Assembly (NCBI GenBank): GCA_039819665.1
Contig: JBCBRM010000021.1
Location: forward strand, 65,270 to 129,269
Reading direction: 5' to 3'
Source: JAWPMV01 sp039819665
GTDB taxonomy: Bacteria > Bacteroidota > Bacteroidia > J057
Length of the DNA: 64,000 nt
Each line of letters opens with the position of its first letter. The stretch's first letter is position 1. Positions 39,501 through 47,303 of the stretch are shown here, piece after piece. The notes under the pieces were generated by a model that was not told the DNA's origin, made no database searches, and worked only from the letters and a program-made list of their open reading frames with translations. The position numbers and the translations under genes are program-made.

Positions 39501-40084
39501 CCTTGATAAATGAGGCCCATACCATCATCGGAGATCCTAATCCTGACTTTCTCCTCAGTCTAAGAAATGCCCTGGGGTTTGGGAAACTTCACCTCTCAAT
39601 GCTGTGGGATATCCGCAAAGGAGGAGATATATGGAATGGAACTCGTGGAGTGATGAGTTATTTGGGGGTTTCTAAAGAAAGTGGGGACGAGCGACAAATC
39701 AGAGATTATATCTTTTCGGGAGTTACTGAAAACGGTGAGCCTAATACCAAAGCCGTAGCGTTCGCAGATCCTGCCGAAGGTATGAATAGTATTTACTGGC
39801 GACGGTATGGATTCTTGGGCCTTTCGGAAAAACATATAGAGGATGCATCCTGGATAAGACTTAGGGAAGTACATGTATCCTATCCATTCAAAATGGATTG
39901 GCTGGGTAAGAAAAGCTCCCAGATCAGGATTGGTCTCAGTGCAAGAAATCTCCTATTATTCACTCGATATAGCGGTATCGATCCGGAAACAAATCTTAGA
40001 GGAGACTCAAATATAATGGGTTGGGACTACTTCAATCTACCCAACACCCGAGGCATAAGCCTGAAAATCAATTACGAATACTAA
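36572..40084 (+). CDS. SusC/RagA-family TonB-linked receptor with STN signalling domain
   Basis: A 1170-residue outer-membrane protein. After the signal peptide (1-25) there is a secretin/TonB N-terminal (STN) domain (about 43-112; LKDLLDEIGKKKAVSFLYE, LDQILNSILPDLGLEYKQ-type spacing). A carboxypeptidase-regulatory-like domain follows (about 132-205), then plug (LDEVVIVAVGMKAKRRKLG, LDGIPIDNS, LKGPAGAALYGIRASNGALIL) and barrel, with C-terminus GISLKINYEY. The STN domain is what FecR senses, so this is a signalling transporter controlled by the two preceding genes. It lacks an adjacent SusD; the divergent SusD at 33391-34794 is the likely partner. Confidence 0.94.
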   Translation: MLNRCYYLITGLICLLSFSPDLIWAQANIASRSASKSSPNKAYKLKDLLDEIGKKKAVSFLYEAKTLEGLRVHKKIDFSLKVDQILNSILPDLGLEYKQIGRNNYAIKRSKVASKPVKNPQRNRGTPSVNTYLFEGRLQSKEEGIALVGASIKESNGKSGAISDENGNFKLRLNKGEHTISISYFGYKTKLVKINQASQGVIFLEEADQELDEVVIVAVGMKAKRRKLGYAMDILKAEEFSNSQESNLTTALAAKSSGVWVNSSSASPGASANIIIRGFKSISRANKPLIILDGIPIDNSSTGNGTGGVDVSNRLIDLDLHDIESISILKGPAGAALYGIRASNGALILNSKKGQEGKPRIRYSSEIGIEEVNKLPLRQNRYAQGKFSRGQIQYRGPESSVSTSYGPALDRLEFDGNANYPYDQLGALVPVGEGNGVPARTYDPYRSFFVNGVRHSQHLSVSGGTEKLNYYLSGGFLRHDGVVPNSFFNRNSLRSVFGVQVNPRMQIGISTQLTFSQANRMKRGSMFSGVPLGLFRNPVSFDIGNGFKGKEAANTPSSYLLASGDQRAYRGGGRYDNPFWTVNRNPFRDKLYRLIQSLSFDYQLNKWLRISWKGGLDFYSDQRLDAYDIYSGTHPKGQIDETDIVNRNINSDLLLIGERRLGSNWQMKGILGQNYYGADFELKEFRGEELKSPGVYLLDNANSISSKHSKRQKQLFGLFLDLQLSYKNYLHIDVSGRNDWSSTLAKGNRSFFYPSFSSAFELSEALGFKADGTFSYLKLKASASSSGNDAASFLTNTYFDFAVADGDDLLPGLRFPAFGITALERSTLLGNANLLAEQSTALEFGLEFHLFGGRMKADINAFKSVSKGQIVRTQMSATTGFLTAPRNTGKIINKGIEIDLYLQLIRKRKFFWEMDFAFSHVRSMVSDLPANMPQITLASFTAVSSNIINGQPYGVFKGTSVKRNEAGEMIIGEDGFPLINEAHTIIGDPNPDFLLSLRNALGFGKLHLSMLWDIRKGGDIWNGTRGVMSYLGVSKESGDERQIRDYIFSGVTENGEPNTKAVAFADPAEGMNSIYWRRYGFLGLSEKHIEDASWIRLREVHVSYPFKMDWLGKKSSQIRIGLSARNLLLFTRYSGIDPETNLRGDSNIMGWDYFNLPNTRGISLKINYEY

Positions 40085-40263
40085 AACATTTTTTGTGGTA
40101 GCGCAGGAGGCTAGGGTTAATCTAGCCCTACTTGTCTCAATTATACACGCATTCTGCTTGCAAGGCCTTAGTGACTTGCGTACCGAATACGAATCCTAAT
40201 TGTGAGCAAACTATTCACTACTTTAGTTCGTAATAGTGGTAGAATTTGTGTATTTTCCAGTTC

Positions 40264-40917
40264 GTGCAAAGATTTATTCAACATATTATTCTCCTGGTTT
40301 CAATATCTCTTTTGGGATATAGCATCAGCTTTGCGCAAGAGCGTCCAAAGCCTGAAGATCGCTTTAAGGCCTATGAATATATGGGGGAAATGTGGATGAC
40401 GGGAAGTCTTGATCCTGTGGATATCATAGACTCATATCCCACGAAAAAACAACTGCGGAAAGGAAGAAGGCGCATCGCAAAGTTTACCAAGCTGCGTTGG
40501 AACATTCATAAAACTTATCCCTATGCTGTAAAGGTAGGGGAGGTTATGGAAGACGCCAGTAACCACCTCGCCGGGATCAGCGATAAAAAGGAACGAAAAA
40601 AGTATTTGAAATCTCGAGAAGAAGAGCTTTTTGGAAGGTATGAACAAGACCTTAGAAAAATGAGCCGTTCCCAAGGGAAAATGTTGGTGAAACTCATTTC
40701 TCGTCAAACCGGAAACTCCACCTATCATCTGATCAAAGAAACTAAAAGCGGCGCATCCGCCTTCTTTTGGCAAACAGTTGGACGTATATTCGGAATCAAC
40801 CTTAAAACCGAATACGATGCTGAGGAGGAAATGATGATTGAAGCTGTGGTCCACGAACTAGAAAGAGGTGGATATAATATTGCCTATCGTACGTATAATT
40901 ATGTCCTAAGCGACTAG
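40264..40917 (+). CDS. DUF4294 family exported protein
   Basis: I place the start at GTG 40264, which gives a compact signal peptide (QRFIQHIILLVSISLLG...SFAQ); TTG 40246 is the longer alternative and no ATG is available. The mature part matches the Bacteroidota-specific DUF4294 family: MWMTGSLDPVDIIDSYPTKK, KFTKLRWNIHKTYPYA, LRKMSRSQGKMLVKLISRQTG, and the ending AEEEMMIEAVVHELE. The function of the family is unknown. It converges with a small membrane protein gene 9 bases away. Confidence 0.85.
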   Translation: MQRFIQHIILLVSISLLGYSISFAQERPKPEDRFKAYEYMGEMWMTGSLDPVDIIDSYPTKKQLRKGRRRIAKFTKLRWNIHKTYPYAVKVGEVMEDASNHLAGISDKKERKKYLKSREEELFGRYEQDLRKMSRSQGKMLVKLISRQTGNSTYHLIKETKSGASAFFWQTVGRIFGINLKTEYDAEEEMMIEAVVHELERGGYNIAYRTYNYVLSD

Positions 40918-40926
40918 GGCCGCTGC

Positions 40927-41190
40927 CTAGAATTCTTCCATTTCATTTCTTGGCCGACTCCTCCAAAAGAATCCGGCAATCCCATAACAAATAAGACTTA
41001 ATAACAAAAGGCCTTGCCAATTCAGACTTGCAGCCCTAACACTTCCTCCCCGTCCTGTCCCCATATAGTCGCCTTGGAACTGGAGTCCATGAATATTGCC
41101 ACTTTTATAAAACAAATAAAAGGCCCCGATAAGTAGACCTGTACCTACAAAGAGCGTAAGGATAATGAGAATCTTGCTGGTCTCGCGCAT
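40927..41190 (-). CDS. Small two-helix membrane protein, unknown function
   Basis: 87 residues from ATG 41190; a longer frame from TTG 41247 is less likely. Two hydrophobic helices are visible (about residues 6-28 and 57-74). They are separated by a glycine-rich loop (GDYMGTGRGGSVRAAS), and the tail is acidic (RNEMEEF). I recognise no family. It precedes nothing obvious on its strand, and the Pycsar-effector-like gene lies 93 bases upstream in the same direction. Confidence 0.6.
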   Translation of the reverse strand: MRETSKILIILTLFVGTGLLIGAFYLFYKSGNIHGLQFQGDYMGTGRGGSVRAASLNWQGLLLLSLICYGIAGFFWRSRPRNEMEEF

Positions 41191-41283
41191 TGATATTTTA
41201 ACTAGCGTGCTGTGATTTTGGTAAGTAGGAGTAAGGAAACCCAGCAATTATCTTACCAATAGGACATTCTGTAGTTTAATGAT

Positions 41284-41868
41284 TTATGAAATCCAACTAC
41301 GTGCATATAGCGAAATCAAAAAAGCAAAGACGGTAAATCCCAGGCCGGTTAGGAAGGTATTATAGGACCACTTCAAATAGCGAAATTTTTTATCCAGAAC
41401 TTTCCCCAAAAAATATAGATCCCTCGCCATATTCCCATAGACAAGTTTATAGTCCTGCATCATGGCATCAAAAGCGATTTCGTACTCTTCGATCTCCATA
41501 TCTACATAGTTACCGAAAAAGAGTAAATTCCTTTTCCTTATGTCGAGGTCTCCTTTGGAGGTATTGACTTTTGTTATTTCTGGACTGGCTGAGAGAGTTG
41601 CGAAAGCCAGAGACACCAAAGCCGAACATAAAAAAATGATCCCTGAGAAATAAGCTGCCGGACTAAGGTCCGTGATACTTTCAAAAAAAACGATAAGGAT
41701 ACTGATCACAATCGAATTGAATTTGATCATGATGTTGGCTTTTTTATCCGCGAGCGAGCTATAGGCAATATGGGTTCGATAGCTATTTCGTAAAAAGGTA
41801 TCTATGCCTTTCTGTCCGGTTTTTTGTTTGGGGATACTAAATAAGGGTGTTGCTTCTACTACTTCCAC
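41284..41868 (-). CDS. Pycsar-effector-like (DUF5706/PycTM) membrane protein, orphan
   Basis: 194 residues from GTG 41868. The opening RTHIAYSSLADKKANIMIKFN (about 31-51) followed by a membrane helix resembles the transmembrane effector domain of Pycsar antiphage systems (DUF5706) as I know it. So do the hydrophobic segment 72-92, the region NLLFFGNYVDMEIEEYEIAF...KLVYGNMARDLYFLGKVLDKKFRYLKWSY, and a last helix (169-189). In Pycsar such proteins disrupt the inner membrane after binding cCMP or cUMP. No pyrimidine cyclase gene is nearby and no HD domain is fused. It may be an orphan effector or a housekeeping relative. Confidence 0.6.
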   Translation of the reverse strand: MEVVEATPLFSIPKQKTGQKGIDTFLRNSYRTHIAYSSLADKKANIMIKFNSIVISILIVFFESITDLSPAAYFSGIIFLCSALVSLAFATLSASPEITKVNTSKGDLDIRKRNLLFFGNYVDMEIEEYEIAFDAMMQDYKLVYGNMARDLYFLGKVLDKKFRYLKWSYNTFLTGLGFTVFAFLISLYARSWIS

Positions 41869-41977
41869 GTCTAAGGATATTATTAGTTATTAATGAATAA
41901 TAGCATATAATTCTCTGGTGAAAGCTGTTAATTCTCAGCTAAGAGGATGATATTTATCAATTGTTTCCAAAAACAAA

Positions 41978-42002
41978 AAGCCGCCTGCAAAACAGACGGC
42001 TT
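41978..42002 (-). terminator. secDF terminator
   Basis: Stem AAGCCGcCTG / CAGaCGGCTT (one mismatch) with loop CAAAA, followed on the minus strand by TTTGTTTTTGG. It starts 26 bases after the secDF stop codon. Confidence 0.85.
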
Positions 42003-42027
42003 CTTGGGTTGGATATCATAGCAATTA

Positions 42028-45000
42028 CTATGATCTTCTAGATTTCTTCTTACTTTTTGGCTTATTGATATTTGCCGGAGGTCTCTTGGTTTTTTCTTTG
42101 GTCTCTTCATCTGCTACTGGCTGAATACCACCACTACGGTTGATCATATCCAGTGAGATCGGAGATGCAACGAAAATAGAAGAGTAGGTACCTACGATGA
42201 TACCAATAAGAATCGCAAAGGTAAAGCCACGGATCACATCACCACCGAAGATGTACAGAATAAGTACGGTCAGGAAGGTAGTTACAGAGGTGATCAACGT
42301 ACGGCTGATCGTTTGGTCAATAGATGTATTGTAAATGGTCTCCAAAACTGAAGACTTCATTTCGCCCAGATTCTCCCTGATCCGGTCAAACACAACCACC
42401 GTATCGTTTATCGAGTAACCAATGATCGTCAGCAAGGCTGCAATCAATGCCTGGTCAATCTCAACGTTGAGGCTGATGTCAAACATACTCAGGAAGGAGA
42501 ATACTCCCAGTACGATCAGTACGTCATGGAATACAGCTATAACTGCACCCAGTGAGTACTGCCATCTGCGGAACCGCAAGAGGATATAGAGGAAGATAAT
42601 AATAAGTGAAAATACTACTGAACGATAAGCTGCATTCTTAATGTCATTCGCAACCGTAGGTCCAACATCTGTACTAGACAGGATACTTACATCACCATAG
42701 TTTTCACCAATTCCAGTTAGCATGATACTTTTTACCAAAGAATCCGCATTACGATCTTCTACCAGATAAGAGGTAGTGATTAGCAATTGGTTATCAGCTT
42801 CGAGGGTTTTAATCTGAGGAGCATTTTTTTCGAAGCTTTCCGTCAAAATACCACGAAGATCATTTACTTCAGATGCATCCAGATCTCTTGCAGTTGCTGA
42901 ATTACCACTTCCTTCTGTAAATTCAACCGTGTACTGACGCCCCCCCTGGAAGTCAACCCCGGTTTTGAATCCTACCGTTCCAATTAATACCAAACTGGTG
43001 AGAACCAGTGCACCAGAAACGGTGTAGAAGAATTTACGGCGACCAACCATGTTGATTTTAACTTTGTCAAAAAGTCCCATGGTGAAGTCAAATCCGAAGT
43101 TCATCGCATTGCTTCCTTTGTTTCCGTAGTAATCGAGGATCAATCGTGTAATGATCAATGCAGAGATCAAAGAGGTGATGATACCGATGATTAGGGTAAC
43201 AGCAAAACCTCTAATAGGACCTACACCGAAGGTTACCAGAACAACACCAGTCAATAGGGTAGTGATGTTTGCATCCATTACTGAGGAGAATGCATTAGCA
43301 AAACCAGACTTGATACTCGCTTTGAGCGTCTTGTCTCTCGCCAATTCCTCTCGTATCCGTTCAAAGATCAGTACGTTGGCATCTACCGCCATACCTATCG
43401 TCAATACCAAGGCCGCAAGACCAGGTAGCGTAAATACAATGGTCATCGCTGCAGATAGACCCAGGATAAAGATTGCGTTTGCAATCAGGGCTACGTTAGC
43501 AACTAATCCTGCTTTAGCATAATAGATTGCCATAAAGATCAGGATCACAATACCTGCATAATACAGAGAACTCAATCCATTTTTGATATTTTGCTCACCC
43601 AGGTAAGGACCTACTGTCTGGCTACCTTCGATGATGGTAGTTACAGGAAGCTGACCGGCTTCGAGTACGTTTGCGAGGTCTTTCGCCTCATCAATAGTAA
43701 ATCCACCACTGATCTCTGTACTTCCGCTACGGATCGCATCATTTACTCTTGGATAAGAATAAACTTTGTTGTCCAGCAATACAGAAACGAATTTGCCAAT
43801 ATTGGCTTCCGTGATCTGTCCCCAGTCTTTGGTTCCTTCAGACGTCATGCTCATGGTTACTACCGGAGCACCAGTTCTACCGTTGAAGTCCTGACGTGCA
43901 CTTGCAACAGCATCTCCACCCATTGCGGGGGTTCCATCATCATTGGTCTTGATCGTAATCAGATCATACAGATTGGTCGGACTACCATTCTCATCATCGA
44001 TTGGTTTATAAGACCAAACAAAACGCATATCCGGAGGAATGAGGTTTTTGATTTCCTCTCTGGCGAAAATTGCATTGATGCGGGAAATGTCCTGCTCAAG
44101 CGCACGTGCAACCAAAGGCTCAGTAACTCCATTGGCGATCATGGCATTGTAGTCGAAAGTCTGAGCGAAAAGTCCGAATAATGGATTCTCTGCTCTGTAC
44201 TTTTCCAACTCAGCCTGGCGCTCTTCCTCTGTCATGTTTTCAAAGTCCTTAACCGAATCAACAGAAGTTGTATCGGGTCCGGCCTGGGTCGTATCTGAAT
44301 CTGCATCTTCCTCGTCTCCTTCTTCCTCTTCGCCACCATCAGCAGTAGTTTCTGCTTCTCCATCTTCATTAGAAGTGGTTTCGGCAGCAGCATCTTTTTC
44401 TCTTTTCAGGTAATCATTGATTTCAAAGAGTACTGGATAAGAACGATCTACCGTATGAGTGGTAAAGAACTCCATCTTCGCAGTCTGCTTAAGGAGTCTT
44501 TTAACACGATCTTCATCTTTTACACCAGGAAGCTCTAGCAGGATACGGTTATTATCCAACTGCTGTAGGTTTGGAGAAACTACCCCAAATTGGTCAATAC
44601 GAGTACGGATGATTTGGAAGGTACGGTCCATAGCATCACGTGCCTTTTCTTCCAAAAAGTCCTGGACTTGGTCGTCTGGCGTATCAAAGTCAATTTCCTG
44701 ATCCGGGTCAGCGAAGAGTACTCCTAACTGAGCTTCAGGGTTGGCAGTTTTGTAACAATCTATAAAAAGCGGAACATAAGCGGTCGCTTCTGCTTGCCTT
44801 CTTTCTCTTGCACAGGCAAGTGCATTGGTGAAAGAAGTGTCCTGGATGTTACCGGCCAATTGGCGAACGATGTCTTCAATTTGCACCTGCATGGTTACAT
44901 ACATCCCTCCCTGAAGGTCAAGACCCAAGGTGAAAGAGTTTGCAGCTGCTTTCTGACGTTCGTCAGCCATAGCTGTACGGATGCTATCATAAGCACGCAG

Positions 45001-45177
45001 GGTAGAGTATTCATTGTCTCCCCAGGAAGCGGTATCCTGAGACAATTCATTGGCAGCCTCTCTATAGGGAGAGATCTGATTTTCGATATTGTATTGTTGG
45101 TAGGTCCAATACAGGTTATAGGCACATATCGCTACAAATACCAGCAGCAATCCTATAACGGTATTTTTATTTCTCAT
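42028..45177 (-). CDS. secDF: Protein translocase subunit SecDF (fused)
   Basis: A 1049-residue inner-membrane protein combining SecD and SecF, the usual form in Bacteroidota. SecD part: N-terminal helix, LGLDLQGGMYVTMQV, a large periplasmic domain with an acidic Glu/Asp-rich insert (about residues 260-310), and TM segments with GMAVDANVLIFERIREEL. SecF part from about 700: GVDFQGGRQYTVEF, SINDTVVVFDRIREN and the final helices. SecDF uses the proton gradient to complete export through SecYEG. The acidic insert is an oddity of this copy. A hairpin lies in the leader (45224-45242). Confidence 0.97.
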   Translation of the reverse strand: MRNKNTVIGLLLVFVAICAYNLYWTYQQYNIENQISPYREAANELSQDTASWGDNEYSTLRAYDSIRTAMADERQKAAANSFTLGLDLQGGMYVTMQVQIEDIVRQLAGNIQDTSFTNALACARERRQAEATAYVPLFIDCYKTANPEAQLGVLFADPDQEIDFDTPDDQVQDFLEEKARDAMDRTFQIIRTRIDQFGVVSPNLQQLDNNRILLELPGVKDEDRVKRLLKQTAKMEFFTTHTVDRSYPVLFEINDYLKREKDAAAETTSNEDGEAETTADGGEEEEGDEEDADSDTTQAGPDTTSVDSVKDFENMTEEERQAELEKYRAENPLFGLFAQTFDYNAMIANGVTEPLVARALEQDISRINAIFAREEIKNLIPPDMRFVWSYKPIDDENGSPTNLYDLITIKTNDDGTPAMGGDAVASARQDFNGRTGAPVVTMSMTSEGTKDWGQITEANIGKFVSVLLDNKVYSYPRVNDAIRSGSTEISGGFTIDEAKDLANVLEAGQLPVTTIIEGSQTVGPYLGEQNIKNGLSSLYYAGIVILIFMAIYYAKAGLVANVALIANAIFILGLSAAMTIVFTLPGLAALVLTIGMAVDANVLIFERIREELARDKTLKASIKSGFANAFSSVMDANITTLLTGVVLVTFGVGPIRGFAVTLIIGIITSLISALIITRLILDYYGNKGSNAMNFGFDFTMGLFDKVKINMVGRRKFFYTVSGALVLTSLVLIGTVGFKTGVDFQGGRQYTVEFTEGSGNSATARDLDASEVNDLRGILTESFEKNAPQIKTLEADNQLLITTSYLVEDRNADSLVKSIMLTGIGENYGDVSILSSTDVGPTVANDIKNAAYRSVVFSLIIIFLYILLRFRRWQYSLGAVIAVFHDVLIVLGVFSFLSMFDISLNVEIDQALIAALLTIIGYSINDTVVVFDRIRENLGEMKSSVLETIYNTSIDQTISRTLITSVTTFLTVLILYIFGGDVIRGFTFAILIGIIVGTYSSIFVASPISLDMINRSGGIQPVADEETKEKTKRPPANINKPKSKKKSRRS

Positions 45178-45223
45178 GAGATAATTTTCGTTTTAAAAAA
45201 ATAGTAGGTGAATGTTAGATATA

Positions 45224-45242
45224 TATATGGGAAACCCATATA
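45224..45242. promoter_or_regulatory. Hairpin in the secDF leader
   Basis: A perfect inverted repeat TATATGGG-AAA-CCCATATA, 46 bases upstream of the secDF start codon. It could be an operator or a 5'-UTR stem-loop. Confidence 0.35.
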
Positions 45243-45300
45243 GGAATCTCAGATCAAATAATGACCTAAGCTTGGTTTAGTATTCTAAAAGGAAGATGTG

Positions 45301-45651
45301 CTAGGGAGCACGGGTTGGATGAACCAGCTTAACAAAGCTGACATGTGTGTGGTTGGCTGTAGGTAAGAATTCAGCTCGGATGTCTAGAGGAATAATTCTG
45401 AAGACGATACCAAACAGAAGTCCGAGTCCCAACCAAAAGACTGAAAGCACCACAGGCTTAAGCTCTGTGAGCGCAAATACTTCGAGTGAACCATCCAGAC
45501 TGAGGGCATGAGAGTTACGTAACTCTATGTCGGCAATCTCCTGGAAGTAGTGATTATAGAAGCTTTTCTTGTTGATCTTCAAAAAGAAGATCATCGCCAG
45601 CGATGCGGCAATGACAAGAATCAGATAATATGGAAATCTGTATAGCTTCAT
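45301..45651 (-). CDS. Small membrane-anchored protein, unknown function
   Basis: 116 residues from ATG 45651. A longer frame from ATG 45720 is open, but a consensus promoter lies inside it, so the shorter start is preferred. There is one N-terminal helix (about 8-25), a soluble stretch (KINKKSFYNHYFQEIADIELRN), then a second helix (about 67-86). The tail is HTHVSFVKLVHPTRAP. No family is recognised. It is divergent from the potassium channel gene. Confidence 0.6.
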   Translation of the reverse strand: MKLYRFPYYLILVIAASLAMIFFLKINKKSFYNHYFQEIADIELRNSHALSLDGSLEVFALTELKPVVLSVFWLGLGLLFGIVFRIIPLDIRAEFLPTANHTHVSFVKLVHPTRAP

Positions 45652-45663
45652 AAATAGGAAGCG

Positions 45664-45694
45664 CAAATATAGGCATATAAATAAACGAAGCAAA
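45664..45694 (-). promoter_or_regulatory. Consensus Bacteroidota sigma-ABfr promoter
   Basis: On the minus strand: TTTG (45694-45691), exactly 19 bases, then TATATTTG (45671-45664), matching TTTG-N19-TAnnTTTG. It would initiate a few bases upstream of ATG 45651. Confidence 0.7.
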
Positions 45695-45754
45695 ATGAGA
45701 TAAGGTTCTGTTATTTCCATATCTCATTTTCTTATAGTACTTTCAAGTAGTAAG

Positions 45755-46579
45755 ATGGCGAACGAAAAACAGAGTTTTAAAGATAGGCTTCACGAGATTG
45801 TCTTTGAGGCAGATACACCCGTAGGTAAGGCCTTTGATGTTACCTTATTGGTATTCATTGTCCTGAGTGTGTTAGTGGTAATGCTGGAGTCGGTAGATAG
45901 CATTGGGGGTCAATATCCAGAAGTATTTTATTATTTAGAATGGGGAATCACGATCCTCTTTACCCTGGAATACCTCCTGAGAATCTGGCTAACCCGTAAA
46001 CCGATGAAGTATGTCTTCAGCTTTTATGGGATCGTAGATTTTCTGGCCATTTTACCCACTTACCTTTCCATATTCTTTACCGGTACTCAATATCTAGCTA
46101 CGATACGTGCCCTTAGACTATTGAGAATCTTCCGAGTATTCAAAGCTGCTAAATACCTCAGCGAAGCCAGTACTCTATACAATGCCATCATGAGTAGTGG
46201 GCGAAAGATTACGGTCTTTCTGGTCGGAGTATTAAGTGCTGTGTTGATCATCGGGTCTGCCATGTACCTGATCGAAGAAGGGGAGGGGAGCGGTTTTGAC
46301 AGCATTCCTCATAGTGTGTACTGGGCAATTGTTACGGTTACTACCGTAGGTTATGGCGATATCGCCCCGGTTACTCCCTTGGGCCAATTCCTTTCTGCCA
46401 TCCTTATGATTTTGGGGTATGGAGTTCTGGCAGTTCCTACAGGCATTGTTTCTGCAGAATTAGTAAGGGGAGAATTAGATGAATTACCCGAAGTAAGTAC
46501 ACAGGCTTGTCCCTCTTGTAGTCTGGAAGGCCACGATAAGGATGCGGTGCATTGTAAGTATTGTGGGGAGAAGTTGTGA
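45755..46579 (+). CDS. Voltage-gated potassium channel with C-terminal zinc ribbon
   Basis: A 274-residue six-helix Kv-type channel subunit. An S4-like helix carries positive charges every third residue (R118, R121, R124, R127, K130). The pore loop has the selectivity filter T-V-G-Y-G-D at 197-202, followed by S6 (about 212-235). The C-terminus adds a small zinc ribbon with C252-x2-C255 and C267-x2-C270, which is not part of the basic channel. Tetramers would conduct K+ across the inner membrane. The gene is alone on its strand, divergent from a small membrane protein and convergent with the four-gene membrane cassette. Confidence 0.93.
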   Translation: MANEKQSFKDRLHEIVFEADTPVGKAFDVTLLVFIVLSVLVVMLESVDSIGGQYPEVFYYLEWGITILFTLEYLLRIWLTRKPMKYVFSFYGIVDFLAILPTYLSIFFTGTQYLATIRALRLLRIFRVFKAAKYLSEASTLYNAIMSSGRKITVFLVGVLSAVLIIGSAMYLIEEGEGSGFDSIPHSVYWAIVTVTTVGYGDIAPVTPLGQFLSAILMILGYGVLAVPTGIVSAELVRGELDELPEVSTQACPSCSLEGHDKDAVHCKYCGEKL

Positions 46580-46595
46580 TTTTTTTGTCTAAAAC

Positions 46596-47213
46596 TTAAT
46601 CCTCAGTATTTCCAATCTTATTAATTTTCCTGATTAAATCAGGGGTCAATCTTGTACTTTTCTGTTGGTATAAACTATATATATGAATCAGAACAAATAC
46701 CAAGCAACATAAGCGAGATAAGGTGCGGAAGAGGGAATGATAGAATAGTAAATCAAAATAAATCTGATCCCGAATTTCTTTTATAATAATATAGTTTGCC
46801 ATTATAATTATCGAAATATTTAATAATGCGATAAGTACAGCTGAAATCAATTTTACCTTATCTCGTCTTTGAGAGGATTTTTTAGAAATATTTCTTTGAA
46901 AGTAGAAAAAGCTGATGCTTACAATAGTTATAATTTCCATGAAGGAGCTAAGCTGGAAGTCTCCCCATGGGAATACCTTCAATCCCATCAGTAATATCAA
47001 TAATCCACTTAGTATAAATTTATTCTTTTGACTGAAAGGACTACTCAGTATATAGTAGATCGCAGAAAATACCATGAGTAATTCCATTGCTGGCCAAATC
47101 ACTATAGATTCAAGAATAGAGGTACGTAATCCAAGGCTTTGGAGTAGGTAGTAAAAGAAATTACTATTCAGGACCATGAAAATAGGCCAGGTAAACAGAA
47201 GAAACTTTTTCAT
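46596..47213 (-). CDS. Multi-pass membrane protein, family B copy 2 of an A-B-A-B cassette
   Basis: 205 residues with about six hydrophobic segments and a short charged C-terminal tail (STRLTPDLIRKINKIGNTED). It is clearly related to the protein at 48056-48685: both start with a TWPIF helix, and AIYYILSSPFSQ / AIYYLYTSPFSQ align at the same position. The tails IRKINKIG / MELIEKIG also align. No known family, signature or catalytic motif is recognised. It is last of four same-strand genes, with 90 bases to the preceding one. Confidence 0.7.
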   Translation of the reverse strand: MKKFLLFTWPIFMVLNSNFFYYLLQSLGLRTSILESIVIWPAMELLMVFSAIYYILSSPFSQKNKFILSGLLILLMGLKVFPWGDFQLSSFMEIITIVSISFFYFQRNISKKSSQRRDKVKLISAVLIALLNISIIIMANYIIIKEIRDQIYFDLLFYHSLFRTLSRLCCLVFVLIHIYSLYQQKSTRLTPDLIRKINKIGNTED

Positions 47214-47303
47214 TTAATTGTGCTGATCTCAGAAAAATCCGATTGATAATCAGTAGTCGGAGGTTTAAGGATTTAGAATAATTTCTTAGGCAAGAAAGTT
47301 AAT

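Noticed and set aside
40109..40127. GGCTAG...CTAGCC hairpin after the second SusC gene as a terminator
   Set aside because: The stem is only 6 bp with a 7-base loop and no T tract on either side, too weak to call.
41284..41868. Complete Pycsar defence operon
   Set aside because: Neighbouring genes on both sides were read and none is a nucleotide cyclase; only the effector-like gene is present.
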